A stretch of 55,566 nt of DNA. It comes from JAAYAY01 sp964429355 (GTDB lineage Bacteria; Planctomycetota; Planctomycetia; Pirellulales; Thermoguttaceae). The position numbers and the translations under genes are program-made. Position 1 is the stretch's first letter. The number at the start of each line of letters is the position of its first letter. The notes beneath the pieces are model-generated. The model saw nothing but the letters and a program-made list of their open reading frames with translations. It did not search any database and was not told where the DNA came from. The stretch lies in assembly GCA_964429355.1 (NCBI GenBank), contig CAYSCH010000009.1:1-55566 (forward strand), read 5' to 3'. Positions 25,827-35,200 of the stretch are shown here, in pieces.

Positions 25827-25941
25827 TGCCTGGAGGAGATCGCGGAGCGCCAAGAGAAGAACAGGACCAGCCCAGTTTTCCTTCAAGACCACGACGCCCC
25901 GGTTTGCTTTCGCAACGTCTGGCTCCTGCCCTCGAGGACCA
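25827..25941 (+). pseudogene. remnant of a DUF1080 (3-keto-disaccharide hydrolase-like) gene
   Basis: In the 438-base gap between two minus-strand genes, the plus strand encodes 'CLEEIAERQEKNRTSPVFLQ' then 'DHDAPVCFRNVWLLP'. This matches the C-terminal strand typical of DUF1080 proteins (P-I-x-LQDHG-x-PVRFRNIW). Neither an upstream domain nor a start is recognisable, and DHG has become DHD and R has become C, so this is a decayed fragment of about 38 codons. The rest of 25578-26015 shows nothing else. Confidence 0.55.
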
Positions 25942-26015
25942 TGCCTTTGGTCTCTGAGGTAGCGAGGGCATATCCATTCATCAACAGGTATTGGGCGCCG
26001 CCAGGACGGTACCCT

Positions 26016-27095
26016 TCACTTCTGCCCGACTTCAATCAGTGGCGTGGGCATTTTCTCGCTCGTCAGATAGAGCGTCTTGCCGTCGATGCCATAACAGATC
26101 GATTCGCCCTGAATCCGTTCGGGCAGGACGATCTTGCGTGCCGAACGCGTGAGGGCCTGTTGCCAGGACTCGCCTTCATTGCGTTGGAACTCGTAGGCGT
26201 CGCCGTAGGTCAGGATGATCATGCGGCGTCCGTCGGGGGAGATATCCATGGCCGTGGCGGACGGAAAATCCAGCCTGGCAATACGCTGGGCGGAGGCAGC
26301 CGTTTTGGGCTTGAGTTTCGACCAGGCCAGTTCATAGACCAGGGTATCTGTATCCTTCTCCTTTGTTGCCAGGTAGATGCAGTCCGACACGGTATCAACG
26401 GCCACGGCCTCACAGTCGCGGTGGTCGTCTGCAAAGGAGAAGTAGAACGATTCGGTGACTGGGATCGAGTCGACCTGAACCCCGGCCTGAATGTCCGCCG
26501 GCGGCTCCTCGACCAGATGCAGGATGTGGATCATGGCCGCCAGTCCGTTGTTGCCGCAATCGCCGATCAGCAGGTATTTCTTCCCGTCACGCTGGAACGA
26601 GACGATGTCTTCCCAGTCAAAGGCGTCGACGCCTTGGAGCCGGCAGGAACCGAGGTCTCGTCCCTGAGCGTCGAACAGGAAGAGCCGGGCGTCGCCGCCG
26701 GAGTCATTGTGGGTCCAGAAAGCGCCCGGCACCCCATGGGACGAGGCGATACCGCTGCTCTCCCTGATCGCCTGGTTGGCGAGCGTGGCGATGGTCCGAC
26801 CCGGACCGTAGGCAATGCGATCCGCCGGGTTTTTCGTGGTCCCCTTCTTCTTCTCCCGTCTCTGAATCTCCTCGCGGATGTAGGTCTGGTCCGCCTCGCT
26901 CAACGTTTCCAGAGGCGCCCCGACCACCCGTCCGTCGGCCCGGTGAAACCAGACCTTGCCATCCTGGAGGGTTACGAATTCAGCCTCGACCTGCTGGGTA
27001 CCGGAGATGTCGGTCCAAACGCGCATTTCTCCCGTGGCCGGAACGGCGAAGGCGAGAAAGGTCACAAAAACGATCACATTGCGAGAGAAAACCAC
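26016..27095 (-). CDS. secreted SHD1-domain and beta-propeller protein
   Basis: 359 residues from a GTG start at 27095, chosen because AAGGAG lies 6 bases upstream and a signal peptide follows directly (FSRNVIVFVTFLAFAVPATG); an ATG at 27167 would add 24 unlikely residues. Residues about 24-70 are an SHD1 domain, the small beta-barrel often found at the N-terminus of planctomycete exported proteins ('RVWTDISGTQQVEAEFVTLQ', 'VWFHRADGRVVGAPLETLSE'). After a Lys-rich linker (RREKKKGTTKN) the remainder looks like a propeller ('GAFWTHNDSGGDARLFLFDA', 'DAFDWEDIVSFQRDGKKYLL', 'DHRDCEAVAVDTVSDCIYLA'). It reads like the integrin-alpha/esterase-like propellers that scan for 'DWEDI', but no enzyme role is clear. 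It is divergent from the redox operon. Confidence 0.8.
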   Translation of the reverse strand: MVFSRNVIVFVTFLAFAVPATGEMRVWTDISGTQQVEAEFVTLQDGKVWFHRADGRVVGAPLETLSEADQTYIREEIQRREKKKGTTKNPADRIAYGPGRTIATLANQAIRESSGIASSHGVPGAFWTHNDSGGDARLFLFDAQGRDLGSCRLQGVDAFDWEDIVSFQRDGKKYLLIGDCGNNGLAAMIHILHLVEEPPADIQAGVQVDSIPVTESFYFSFADDHRDCEAVAVDTVSDCIYLATKEKDTDTLVYELAWSKLKPKTAASAQRIARLDFPSATAMDISPDGRRMIILTYGDAYEFQRNEGESWQQALTRSARKIVLPERIQGESICYGIDGKTLYLTSEKMPTPLIEVGQK

Positions 27096-27373
27096 GAGGG
27101 ACTCCTTCTGGGAAACCGCACCTTCAGCCAACACAGACATTCTCTGCCACGCACGGGCGGAGAACAACGAGTGGGCACAAGCTGGTGGACGGGAAAGGTC
27201 GGAATCGATTCATTCCCGCCACCGCGGCGGCACTCAGCGAGTGTGGCTCAAATGGCCTTGCGTGATGTCCGCAGGAATTCGGTCGTTACCGGGGGCGTTC
27301 ATCAGGGCGGAGCGACGGCATGGCTCTTGTTGAATCAGGCGAGGACATTCAGATGAAATAAGTCGTGATAGAC

Positions 27374-27402
27374 TTGACATTTGCGTCATTGGCAGATATC
27401 CA
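27374..27402 (+). promoter_or_regulatory. candidate promoter of the redox operon
   Basis: A perfect TTGACA (27374-27379), a 17-base spacer and TATCCA (27397-27402). This would give a leader of about 130 nt before the first gene of the eight-gene set. It lies in the 443-base divergent gap 27096-27538, which otherwise shows only the hairpin at 27442. Confidence 0.5.
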
Positions 27403-27441
27403 AGAAAGGTGGACTCCCGCCTGCACCCATGGGGCTGGTCC

Positions 27442-27468
27442 GTATGCTTCCGGGCGGCAGAAGCATAC
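27442..27468 (+). promoter_or_regulatory. leader hairpin before the redox operon
   Basis: GTATGCTTC (27442-27450) pairs perfectly with GAAGCATAC (27460-27468) across a GC-rich 9-base loop, within the predicted 5' leader. No U tract follows, so a protein-binding or stability element is more likely than a terminator. Confidence 0.4.
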
Positions 27469-27538
27469 TCGGCCCGCCCGTCGGCCCGGCAACCTCGCAA
27501 TTCCGCGCCGACTCCCTGCCTGCACGACCCTAGCGGTT

Positions 27539-28954
27539 ATGAACATGAAAAAGGGAAGCGTCGATATATTGTTGCCGTCCGCTCTGGGTGTAGCAGGTTG
27601 CCTGGCTCTCGCTGTCTGGCTGACGGTTGGACGAATGGTTTCTCTTCCGCCGCGGCTGCCGGGCAAAGATGGCGTCCCCGATTCAACCAGGCGAGGAGAC
27701 CAGGCGCCCCCTGATCCAACCGGCGCCGTGCATTTCGAGGGCCAACCCTCAGCGCTTCCAGGGAGCTGGCCATGGTTCCGCGGCAGCGAGTATGACGGAA
27801 TTGCCCGCGAGAGTGTGCTGCTGGCGCATCAGTGGCCCGCCGGGGGACCCGAGGTTCTGTGGAATGTCGAACTCGGACCGGGACACGCCGGCGCGGCCGT
27901 GGATCGGGGCCGAGTCTTCGTGCTCGACTACGACCCGGTTGCCCTGGCGGACACGATGCGATGTTTCTCCCTTGACGACGGTCGCGAGATCTGGCGGAAC
28001 AGTTATCCGGTCGAGGTGGTCGAGAACCACGGCATGTCGCGAACCGTTCCCGCCGTGTCCGGCGACCACGTCGTTTCCTTCGGTCCGAAATGCCACGTGG
28101 CGTGCTGGAACGTGGAGACGGGCGACTGTCTTTGGCTCATTGATCTGACGCAGAGGTATGGAGCGAAGGTCCCCAACTGGTATGCGGGGCAATGCCCGCT
28201 CATCGACGCCAACCGCGTGATCCTGGCCCCCTGCGGCAAGGCCTGTATGATTGCCGTCGACCTCCAGTCGGGCAATATCGTCTGGGAATCGGAAAAGGTT
28301 GGCAACTGGGAGATGACTCACGTTTCGATCCTGCCGATGACAATTGCCGGCAAGAAAATGTATGTCTATTGCGGATCCGGAGGAGTCGTGGCGGTGGATG
28401 CCGAAAGCGGCAAGAATCTCTGGCAAACGCTCGACTGGGTCGGCAACATGGCAACCTGTCCCACGCCGGTTGATCTCCGTGACGGCCGGGTCTTCTTCTC
28501 CAGCGGCTACGGTGCCGGCGCCAAGATGATGCGACTCGGCGATCGTGGCGGCAGTTGGGCGATTGAGACTCTCTTTGAAATGAAGCCAAAGTTGTTCGAA
28601 TCGGAGCAGCACACGCCAATCTTTTACGATGGGCACATCTATGGAGTCCGGACCAAATCGGGTGGCGAGCAACTCGTTTGCCTGGATCTTGACGGGAATG
28701 AAGTCTGGAACAGCGGGCGCGAAAAATTCGGCCGGGGCCCGTACATGATCGCCGACGGTCTGCTGATCCTGCTTAACGACACCGGCCTTCTTACGATCGC
28801 CGATGCAACGGCGGAGGCGTATCGCCCGTTGGCCCAGTTTCAGGCAATCGATGATGCTCACGATGCCTGGGCCCCCATGGCTCTGGTGGACGGCCGGTTG
28901 ATTCTCCGGGACCTCGCCCGAATGAAGTGCCTGAACCTGGCGGCCAGGCCGTAA
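27539..28954 (+). CDS. membrane-anchored PQQ-like beta-propeller protein (redox operon gene 1)
   Basis: 471 residues from the ATG at 27539; a second ATG two codons on is equally possible and neither has a strong Shine-Dalgarno. A single N-terminal hydrophobic segment (DILLPSALGVAGCLALAVWL) without a clear cleavage site suggests an anchor with the body in the periplasm. The rest is a PQQ-like propeller: 'WPWFRGSEYDGIARESV', 'MRCFSLDDGREIWRNSYPVE', 'VACWNVETGDCLWLIDL', 'MIAVDLQSGNIVWESEKVG' and 'VVAVDAESGKNLWQTLDW' are the repeated blade strands. Its role in the operon is probably structural or in electron transfer outside the membrane; PQQ binding is not shown. The next gene starts 13 bases later. 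Confidence 0.85.
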   Translation: MNMKKGSVDILLPSALGVAGCLALAVWLTVGRMVSLPPRLPGKDGVPDSTRRGDQAPPDPTGAVHFEGQPSALPGSWPWFRGSEYDGIARESVLLAHQWPAGGPEVLWNVELGPGHAGAAVDRGRVFVLDYDPVALADTMRCFSLDDGREIWRNSYPVEVVENHGMSRTVPAVSGDHVVSFGPKCHVACWNVETGDCLWLIDLTQRYGAKVPNWYAGQCPLIDANRVILAPCGKACMIAVDLQSGNIVWESEKVGNWEMTHVSILPMTIAGKKMYVYCGSGGVVAVDAESGKNLWQTLDWVGNMATCPTPVDLRDGRVFFSSGYGAGAKMMRLGDRGGSWAIETLFEMKPKLFESEQHTPIFYDGHIYGVRTKSGGEQLVCLDLDGNEVWNSGREKFGRGPYMIADGLLILLNDTGLLTIADATAEAYRPLAQFQAIDDAHDAWAPMALVDGRLILRDLARMKCLNLAARP

Positions 28955-28967
28955 GAAGGAAACCGAT

Positions 28968-30080
28968 ATGCCCAGCCACGTTGCTGTCAAACCGGCCGGA
29001 CGAGGAGTGATCGTGGTTGTCGTCGTTGCGATCCTGGTTGCGGCCGCGGCGGTCTGGATGGTCGACCGCGGCGGCGAAAGCGGCAGTGGCCTGCCCAAGG
29101 AGTTTGCGTACCAGATCGACGAGTACAAACGGATTGATCCCGCGTTGATAGCCTACCGGCAGACCGAGGTATTTCCCTCGAACATGCAAAAGGCCACAGC
29201 CGTTGCGATCGGGGTGGGAGACGAGATTTTTGTTGCCGGTGACCGGGCTGTGCGAGTTTTTGGTCGGGGGGGAAAGGAATTGAGGACCATCGAACTTGAG
29301 GCGCCGCCGTCCTGCCTGGCGCTCGGTCCGCCCGGACACCAGCGCGAAGGAAACGTCTTCGTGGGAATTGGCGATCACATCGAAGAGTACAACTCGGATG
29401 GCAAGCGGACGGCGAACTGGCCCTCGCTTGGGAAGCGAGCTGTGCTCACTTCGATCGCCCTGACGGGAGAAGACGTCTTCGTGGCCGATGCGGGGCAGTC
29501 CCGCATTCACCGCTTGAATCTAAGCGGCGAGCCGGTCGGCGCGATCGGCGATTATGGTAACAAAAACAATCACGCGGCATTTGCCGTTCCTAGTCCGTTT
29601 TTCGATGTTGCCATCCATCCCGATGGCTGGCTGCGGGTTACGAACCCCGGCGCACTTAGAATCGAAGCGTATTCGTTCGACGGCAACCTCGAACTCTTCT
29701 GGGGGCAGTCGGGGGCTGAGATCGACGGCTTTTTCGGATGCTGCAATCCGGCGAGCATGGCCATTTTCCCCGACGGGCGGTTTGTGACGGCCGAGAAGGG
29801 GTTGATCCGTGTGAAGGTGTATTCGGCCGATGGCCACTTCGAATCGGTGGTGGCCGGGCCCGAAACCTTTGGCGCGAGCGCCGCGACCGCAAACGATAGC
29901 CTTTCCGATCATGAATACTCCGCGGTCGATGTGGCCCTGGACAGTGCCGGACACGTGATTGTGCTGGATCTGACCACGGCCCAGGTCCACGTGTTTGAAC
30001 CAAGAAAAGCAGCGGCCACGGAGAGTTCGACGCCGCCAGGACTACTTAGGCGAGTTCTTCATGCTGCAGGACAGGATTGA
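28968..30080 (+). CDS. membrane-anchored NHL-type six-bladed propeller protein (gene 2)
   Basis: 370 residues. An N-terminal anchor (GVIVVVVVAILVAAAAVWMV, about 13-32) is followed by a propeller with NHL-like blades: 'ATAVAIGVGDEIFVAGDRAV', 'SIALTGEDVFVADAGQSRIH', 'PFFDVAIHPDGWLRVTNPGA', 'PASMAIFPDGRFVTAEKGLI' and 'AVDVALDSAGHVIVLDLTT'. A CC pair (GFFGCCNPAS) lies in one blade and could bind a metal or form a disulfide; it is the only cysteine-rich spot. Such proteins often serve as protein-binding platforms. It is periplasmic by topology, 13 bases after gene 1 and 68 before gene 3. AGGA lies before the start. Confidence 0.85.
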   Translation: MPSHVAVKPAGRGVIVVVVVAILVAAAAVWMVDRGGESGSGLPKEFAYQIDEYKRIDPALIAYRQTEVFPSNMQKATAVAIGVGDEIFVAGDRAVRVFGRGGKELRTIELEAPPSCLALGPPGHQREGNVFVGIGDHIEEYNSDGKRTANWPSLGKRAVLTSIALTGEDVFVADAGQSRIHRLNLSGEPVGAIGDYGNKNNHAAFAVPSPFFDVAIHPDGWLRVTNPGALRIEAYSFDGNLELFWGQSGAEIDGFFGCCNPASMAIFPDGRFVTAEKGLIRVKVYSADGHFESVVAGPETFGASAATANDSLSDHEYSAVDVALDSAGHVIVLDLTTAQVHVFEPRKAAATESSTPPGLLRRVLHAAGQD

Positions 30081-30148
30081 ATCGACTGTATCCCATTCGA
30101 TAAGGGTAGATTAAGCAGAACGTGGAGACTGCGCGGTGGAGGTAGACC

Positions 30149-30376
30149 ATGAAACATTGTGAACGGCGTCAATCCCAGAAGATCGATCGCAGGCAGTGGT
30201 TTGCCGGCGCAATGCGATGCACGTTGCTGGGTGGCCTGGCACTCTTGAGTGGCCATCTGGTCCTCAAGTCGCGACGTCCTGAGTGCCGTCAGAACGCCAC
30301 CTGCCAGCAGTGTGGGGTCTGGGGAACGTGCGGTCTGCCGCAGGCGATCGAAACACGTCGCAAGGATCGGGGATGA
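30149..30376 (+). CDS. tiny Cys-rich membrane protein (gene 3)
   Basis: 75-residue protein with GGAGG 7 bases before its ATG and an ATGA overlap with the next gene, which argue that it is real. It has a twin-Arg-like RRQWFAG (14-20), a hydrophobic stretch (CTLLGGLALLSGHLVL, 24-39) and then four cysteines spaced C46-x5-C52-x2-C55-x5-C61 (around CQQCGVWGTCGLPQA). That spacing could hold a small Fe-S cluster or zinc. I do not know a named family, but the position between the propeller and the Tat ferredoxin suggests it is a small subunit or maturation partner of the membrane complex. Confidence 0.75.
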   Translation: MKHCERRQSQKIDRRQWFAGAMRCTLLGGLALLSGHLVLKSRRPECRQNATCQQCGVWGTCGLPQAIETRRKDRG

Positions 30377-30941
30377 GCTCCATGGCCGACAACAACCAGC
30401 AACTCGATCGACGGGATTTCCTTCGCGGCGGAACCCGGACCGCGGGGGCCGCCATTCTGGCCGGATTTGCCGGTGTGATCGTTGGACGGAAGGGGCAAGC
30501 CGACGAGACCGTCTGGCAGATCGATCCCGACGTGTGCACGACCTGCGGGAACTGTGCCACTTACTGTGTGCTCGACGAATCGGCTGTCAAGGCGGTGCAA
30601 TGTTTCGACCTGTGTGCCATGTGCGACCCGTGCCCCGGCTATTTTGACCNNNNNNNNNNGTGCTGCGAACGTTTGTGGCCGAACAGGCCGGCGTGCCTCG
30701 GTTCGACTATCACATTCATGAGCCCGACTGCATCGGTTGCGGCAAGTGTGTTGAAGGCTGCGCGATGATGAATGGCTCCCTCTATCTGCAGGTTCGTCAC
30801 GACCGCTGCCAGAACTGCAACCAGTGCGCGATCGCCATAGCCTGCCCCAGCCAGGCCTTCCGCCGCGTGCCGGCCGACCAGCCCTACCTCTTGAAGAAGA
30901 AAGCACGCGACGTGATTGAGCGAAAAGGGGCGGAGGCATGA
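30373..30941 (+). CDS. Tat-exported polyferredoxin (gene 4, contains assembly gap)
   Basis: Fe-S protein with a Tat signal (RRDFLRGGTRTAGAAILAGF, about 13-32), so it is folded with its clusters and exported. Before the gap it has C55, C58, C61 and C65 (CTTCGNCATYC) and then C77, C81, C84 and C87 (CFDLCAMCDPC). After the gap it has CIGCGKCVEGC and CQNCNQCAIAIACP, i.e. enough for about four [4Fe-4S] clusters. A 10-N gap at 30650-30659 breaks the frame as written. In relatives, as I recall, the missing stretch carries a CPTGA-type Cys that completes a cluster, so the real gap is likely a few tens of bases. It overlaps both neighbours by 4 bases. The likely role is electron transfer on the outer face of the NapH-like protein. 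Confidence 0.85.
30650..30659. other. assembly gap (10 N) inside the polyferredoxin gene
   Basis: The frame upstream (from 30373) and the frame downstream (through 30941) differ as written, which is expected if the N count is a placeholder. The flanking amino acids belong to the same ferredoxin family. Confidence 0.95.
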
Positions 30942-32254
30942 TCGAGCGCCTTGGCGGACTGTTACCGCTCCTTCTTCTGCCGGTCTCGCTGGCCCCGGCC
31001 GCCGAGACCCAGGAGATGCTCTCGCGGCCGGTGATCAAGGGGCACGCCACGCCGACGAGCGAGTTTCCGGGGACTCGCGCCACGGGCATGGAGTACGTGG
31101 ACGTCCTGGTGCTGGTTGCGGCGATCAGCCTCGCCTCCTACCTGGCACTCCGCAGTCGCAGCCGCCGCTGGCTGCTGGTGCTGACGATCTTCTCGCTCCT
31201 GTGGTTCGGCTTTCTGCGGGAAGGATGCGTTTGTCCGATCGGCTCGATCCAGAATGTGGCCCTCGCCCTTGGTGATCCCACTTACGGCATCTCAATAGCC
31301 GTCATGGCCTTCTTCGCCATTCCGCTGGTCTTTACCCTGTTTTTCGGCCGGACTTTCTGCTCCTCGGTGTGCCCCTTGGGGGCCGTTCAGGAACTTGTTG
31401 CTCTGCACCCCGTCAAGGTTCCCACGTGGCTGGATCGCACGCTCGGGTTGGTTCCCTACCTTTATTTGGGTGCGGCGGTGGTCTTCGCCGCCACAAGCAC
31501 GGCCTTCATTATTTGTGAGTATGATCCGTTCGTTGCTTTCTTCCGCCGCACGGGGAGCGCGAACATGCTGATCTTCGGAGCCTCGCTGCTGGTGATCGGC
31601 TACTTTGTAGGCCGACCCTACTGCCGGTATCTTTGCCCCTACGGCGCCCTTCTGAAGCTGGCCGCCAAGGTGTCGCGCTGGCGGCTGCGGATCCCCCCCG
31701 AAGAATGTATCAATTGCCGGCTCTGCGAGGATGCCTGCCCCTACGGTGCCATCCAGCCGCCCACCGTGGGGCAATCCGAGAAGGACCGTCGTGCCGCGAG
31801 GATCCGTACGGCCTTGCTTCTTACATTGACGCCCGTGATCGTTGGTGTCTGTATCTGGGCCGGGGGGCAGATGGGCGTTCCCATGTCGCGGCTCCACCCC
31901 GAGGTGCTCCTGGCCGAGCGGGTTCGACTCGAAGAAACGGGCCAGGTCCAGGGCACAACCGACGCGACCGACGCCTTCTACAACACGGGCCGGCCCCGAG
32001 CGGAACTCTACGCTTCGGCCCTCGATCTTCACAGCCGGTTCACCACCGCTGGATACGGGCTCGGTGCCTGGGTGGGCCTGGTGCTGATCGTGAAACTGGT
32101 CCATACGAGCATCCGCCGTCGCCGCGTCGAGTTCACCGCCGACCGCGGCAATTGCGTCTCGTGCGGACGTTGTTTCTGGTATTGCCCGGCCGAGCAAGTA
32201 CGCCTGGGATTGATTGAAGGTGTTGAGGAAGCGATCGAGATCCGACGAAAGTAG
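30938..32254 (+). CDS. NapH/NosR-like membrane Fe-S protein (gene 5)
   Basis: Polytopic inner-membrane protein of 438 residues with about five or six hydrophobic helices. It carries three CxnCP signatures of the NapH/NosR/RdxA group: GCVCPIGSIQN (97-99 for the Cys pair), CSSVCPLGAVQ (141, 145) and CRYLCPYGALL (229, 233). Two ferredoxin motifs follow, CINCRLCEDACP (257-267) and CVSCGRCFWYCP (406-416). Proteins of this group pass electrons across the membrane between the quinone pool or cytoplasmic donors and periplasmic acceptors. The FMN-binding N-terminal domain of NosR is absent. It overlaps the ferredoxin gene by 4 bases and precedes the next gene by 3, so it is the likely membrane core of this operon's complex. 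Confidence 0.93.
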   Translation: MIERLGGLLPLLLLPVSLAPAAETQEMLSRPVIKGHATPTSEFPGTRATGMEYVDVLVLVAAISLASYLALRSRSRRWLLVLTIFSLLWFGFLREGCVCPIGSIQNVALALGDPTYGISIAVMAFFAIPLVFTLFFGRTFCSSVCPLGAVQELVALHPVKVPTWLDRTLGLVPYLYLGAAVVFAATSTAFIICEYDPFVAFFRRTGSANMLIFGASLLVIGYFVGRPYCRYLCPYGALLKLAAKVSRWRLRIPPEECINCRLCEDACPYGAIQPPTVGQSEKDRRAARIRTALLLTLTPVIVGVCIWAGGQMGVPMSRLHPEVLLAERVRLEETGQVQGTTDATDAFYNTGRPRAELYASALDLHSRFTTAGYGLGAWVGLVLIVKLVHTSIRRRRVEFTADRGNCVSCGRCFWYCPAEQVRLGLIEGVEEAIEIRRK

Positions 32255-32257
32255 CCG

Positions 32258-35200
32258 ATGAGCCCAGATCCAACCCAGCCCGAAAAGCNNNNNNNNNNGG
32301 GTTCCGAAATCGGCTCGAGCACGCCCACGTCTGATCCGAGCGGAGACTCCACGCAGGTCTGGTACCGTGCCCTTGTACGCAGCTCCTATGTGGCTGTTGC
32401 GTTTCTGGTCGTCGTGTGTGCTTTGTTGTTGGCCGATTACACCACGCGAGTTGCCAAGGATCCGTTGAATTCCAGCGGCTATCTTGCCCTGCGAGCCAAG
32501 GTGGTAGCGAATCCCGCCGACATGGCAGCTCGCGAAACGCTCCGCATGGAGGATCAGCGACTCCGCCAGAACTACTTCCGCCAGCGCCGGTTTTCCCTGA
32601 TCGGCACGTGGCTGGTTGTCGCCGGGGGCGTGATCCTGCTCGCGTCGACCAAGGCGGCGGTCGTCCTGCACCGCCGGTTGCCTTCCCCCGTACCGGTAGA
32701 TGCCACCAAGGACGTCGATACACAGGAGTCGACTCGCACACGCTGGTGTGTTGCGGGCTTGGGCGTTGCAGTGATCGTTGCGGCGGTGAGCCTGAACCGA
32801 ACGATTCCGACGGAGTTGGCCTCGCTCACCGTCACCAGTGGTCAGGGAAACGCCGCGGTTCCCGCTGCGTCGATTTCAGAATCGGGCACGAACCGCGATC
32901 TTCCGCCCCCTGCTGCCCCTGAGCCGGCGGAATCCTCGTGGCCGACGTCCGAAGAGCTGGCAGCCAACTGGCCGCGTTTTCGGGGTCCCGGCGGGCTGGG
33001 GATCACCGCAGAGATGGACCTGCCAATTTCATGGGATGCTGCATCGGGCGAGGGCATTCTGTGGAAGAGTCCAGTTCCCGTGCCAGGCAACAGTTCGCCC
33101 ATCGTTTGGGAAAACCGACTCTTCCTGACCGGCGCCGATGAGAAGCAGCGAGTCGTCATGTGTTTCGACACGGCCGCGGGCAAGCTGCTCTGGCAGACCG
33201 AGATCCCGGGCACACCGGAGAGCACCGCCGAGCCACCCGAAGTGTCGGACGACACCGGTTTTGCCGCCCCGACCGCCGCATGCGACGGACGGCGGGTTTA
33301 CGCCATGTTCGCCAATGGCGACATCGGCGCGGTGGATTTCGACGGCAAGGTCGTGTGGAGCAGGAGCCTGGGGATTCCCAAGAACTCCTATGGCCATGCC
33401 TCCTCGCTGGCCATGTGGCGCGATCGGGTCATCCTTCAGTTCGACCAGGGGGCACCGAAGGACAAGTTGTCTAGATTGATAGCACTCGACGGAGCTACCG
33501 GGAACGAAGTGTGGTCCGTGCCCCGGGATGTGGCCAACTCATGGCCCTCGCCGATTGTCACGGAACACAACGGGATAGCCCAGGTGATTACTTGCGCCGA
33601 TCCGTTTGCCATTGCCTACAATGCAGAAGACGGCTCGGAGCTGTGGCGATGCAAGTGTCTGCGCCAGGACGTCGGTCCGTCACCGGTCGTGGCAGGCGAT
33701 ACGCTCATTGTCGCAAACGAGTATCCCCAGTTAACTGCCATCCGTCTGGGCGGCCAGGGGGACATTACGGAGAACAAGGAGTTCGTCCTCTGGACTTGTG
33801 AAGACAATCTGCCCGATTCGTGCAGCCCCGTGGCAACTGCGGAACATGTTTACCTACTCGCTTCCTATGGCATGCTGACCTGCCTGGACACGAAGTCTGG
33901 TGAAGTCCGCTGGGAGTGGGAATCGGAAGACATGTACTCGTCGTCGCCTACGCTGGTCGGTGACCGGATTTACCTGTTCGGTCTGGAGAGCTGCCATGTT
34001 CTCAAGGCCGGTGAAGAGGCAGCCGAGGTCGTAGGGCAAGGCAGCCTCGGCGAGGAGTGCGTGACGAGTCCGGCTTTCGGCAGCGGCCGGATGTTCATCC
34101 GAGGCAAAGAGCACTTGTTCTGCATCGGAAAATCAGGTGCGAGCGCCGGCTCGCCTGCCACCCCGAAAATCGAGTCGCCGCAACCTGCCGAGTTGAAGCC
34201 TGACTTGCCGACTGCCGAAGAGATTGCCACCAACTGGCCGCGGTTCCGCGGTGCGAACGGACTGGGCATCGCTCCTGCGGCCGACCTGCCGACCACGTGG
34301 AACGCCGAGTCGGGCGAAGGGATCCTCTGGAAGACACCTGTCCCTGTGCCGGGCAACAGTTCGCCTGTCGTTTGGGATCAGAAGCTGTTCCTGACGGGAG
34401 CTGACGAGAAGCAACGGGTTGTTATGGGCTTCGACACCACCAAAGGCAATCTCCTTTGGCAGACGGAGATACCCGGCACTCCCGAAAGCACGGCCAAACC
34501 GCCGGAGGTGTCTGACGACACCGGCTTCGCCGCTCCGACCGCCGCATGCGATGGACGGCGGGTTTACGCCATGTTCGCCAACGGCGACATGGGCGCGGTG
34601 GATTTCGACGGCAAGGTGGTGTGGAGCAAGAGCCTGGGGATTCCCAAGAACTCTTATGGCCATGCCTCGTCTCTAGCCGTGTGGCGCGATCGGGTCATCC
34701 TTCAGTTCGACCAGGGGGTGCCGAAGGACAAGTTGTCGAGATTGATAGCACTCGACGGAGCCACCGGAAACGAAGTGTGGTCCGTACCCCGGGATGTGGC
34801 CAACTCATGGCCCTCGCCGATTGTCACGGAACACAACGGGATAGCCCAGGTGATTACTTGCGCCGATCCGTTTGCCATTGCCTACAATGCAGAAGACGGC
34901 TCGGAGCTGTGGCGATGCAAGTGTCTGCGCCAGGACGTCGGTCCGTCACCGGTCGTGGCAGGCGATACGCTCATTGTCGCAAACGAGTATCCCCAGTTAA
35001 CTGCCATCCGTCTGGGCGGCCAGGGGGACATTACGGAGAACAAGGAGTTCGTCCTCTGGACTTGTGAAGACAATCTGCCCGATTCGTGCAGCCCCGTGGC
35101 AACTGCGGAACATGTTTACCTACTCGCTTCCTATGGCATGCTGACCTGCCTGGACACGAAGTCTGGTGAAGTCCGCTGGGAGTGGGAATCGGAAGACATG

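Noticed and set aside
27250..27266. 17-base word shared with 55483-55499
   Set aside because: One exact 17-base match within 55 kb on either strand is close to chance expectation and the flanks differ; it could be a repeat fragment but cannot be supported.
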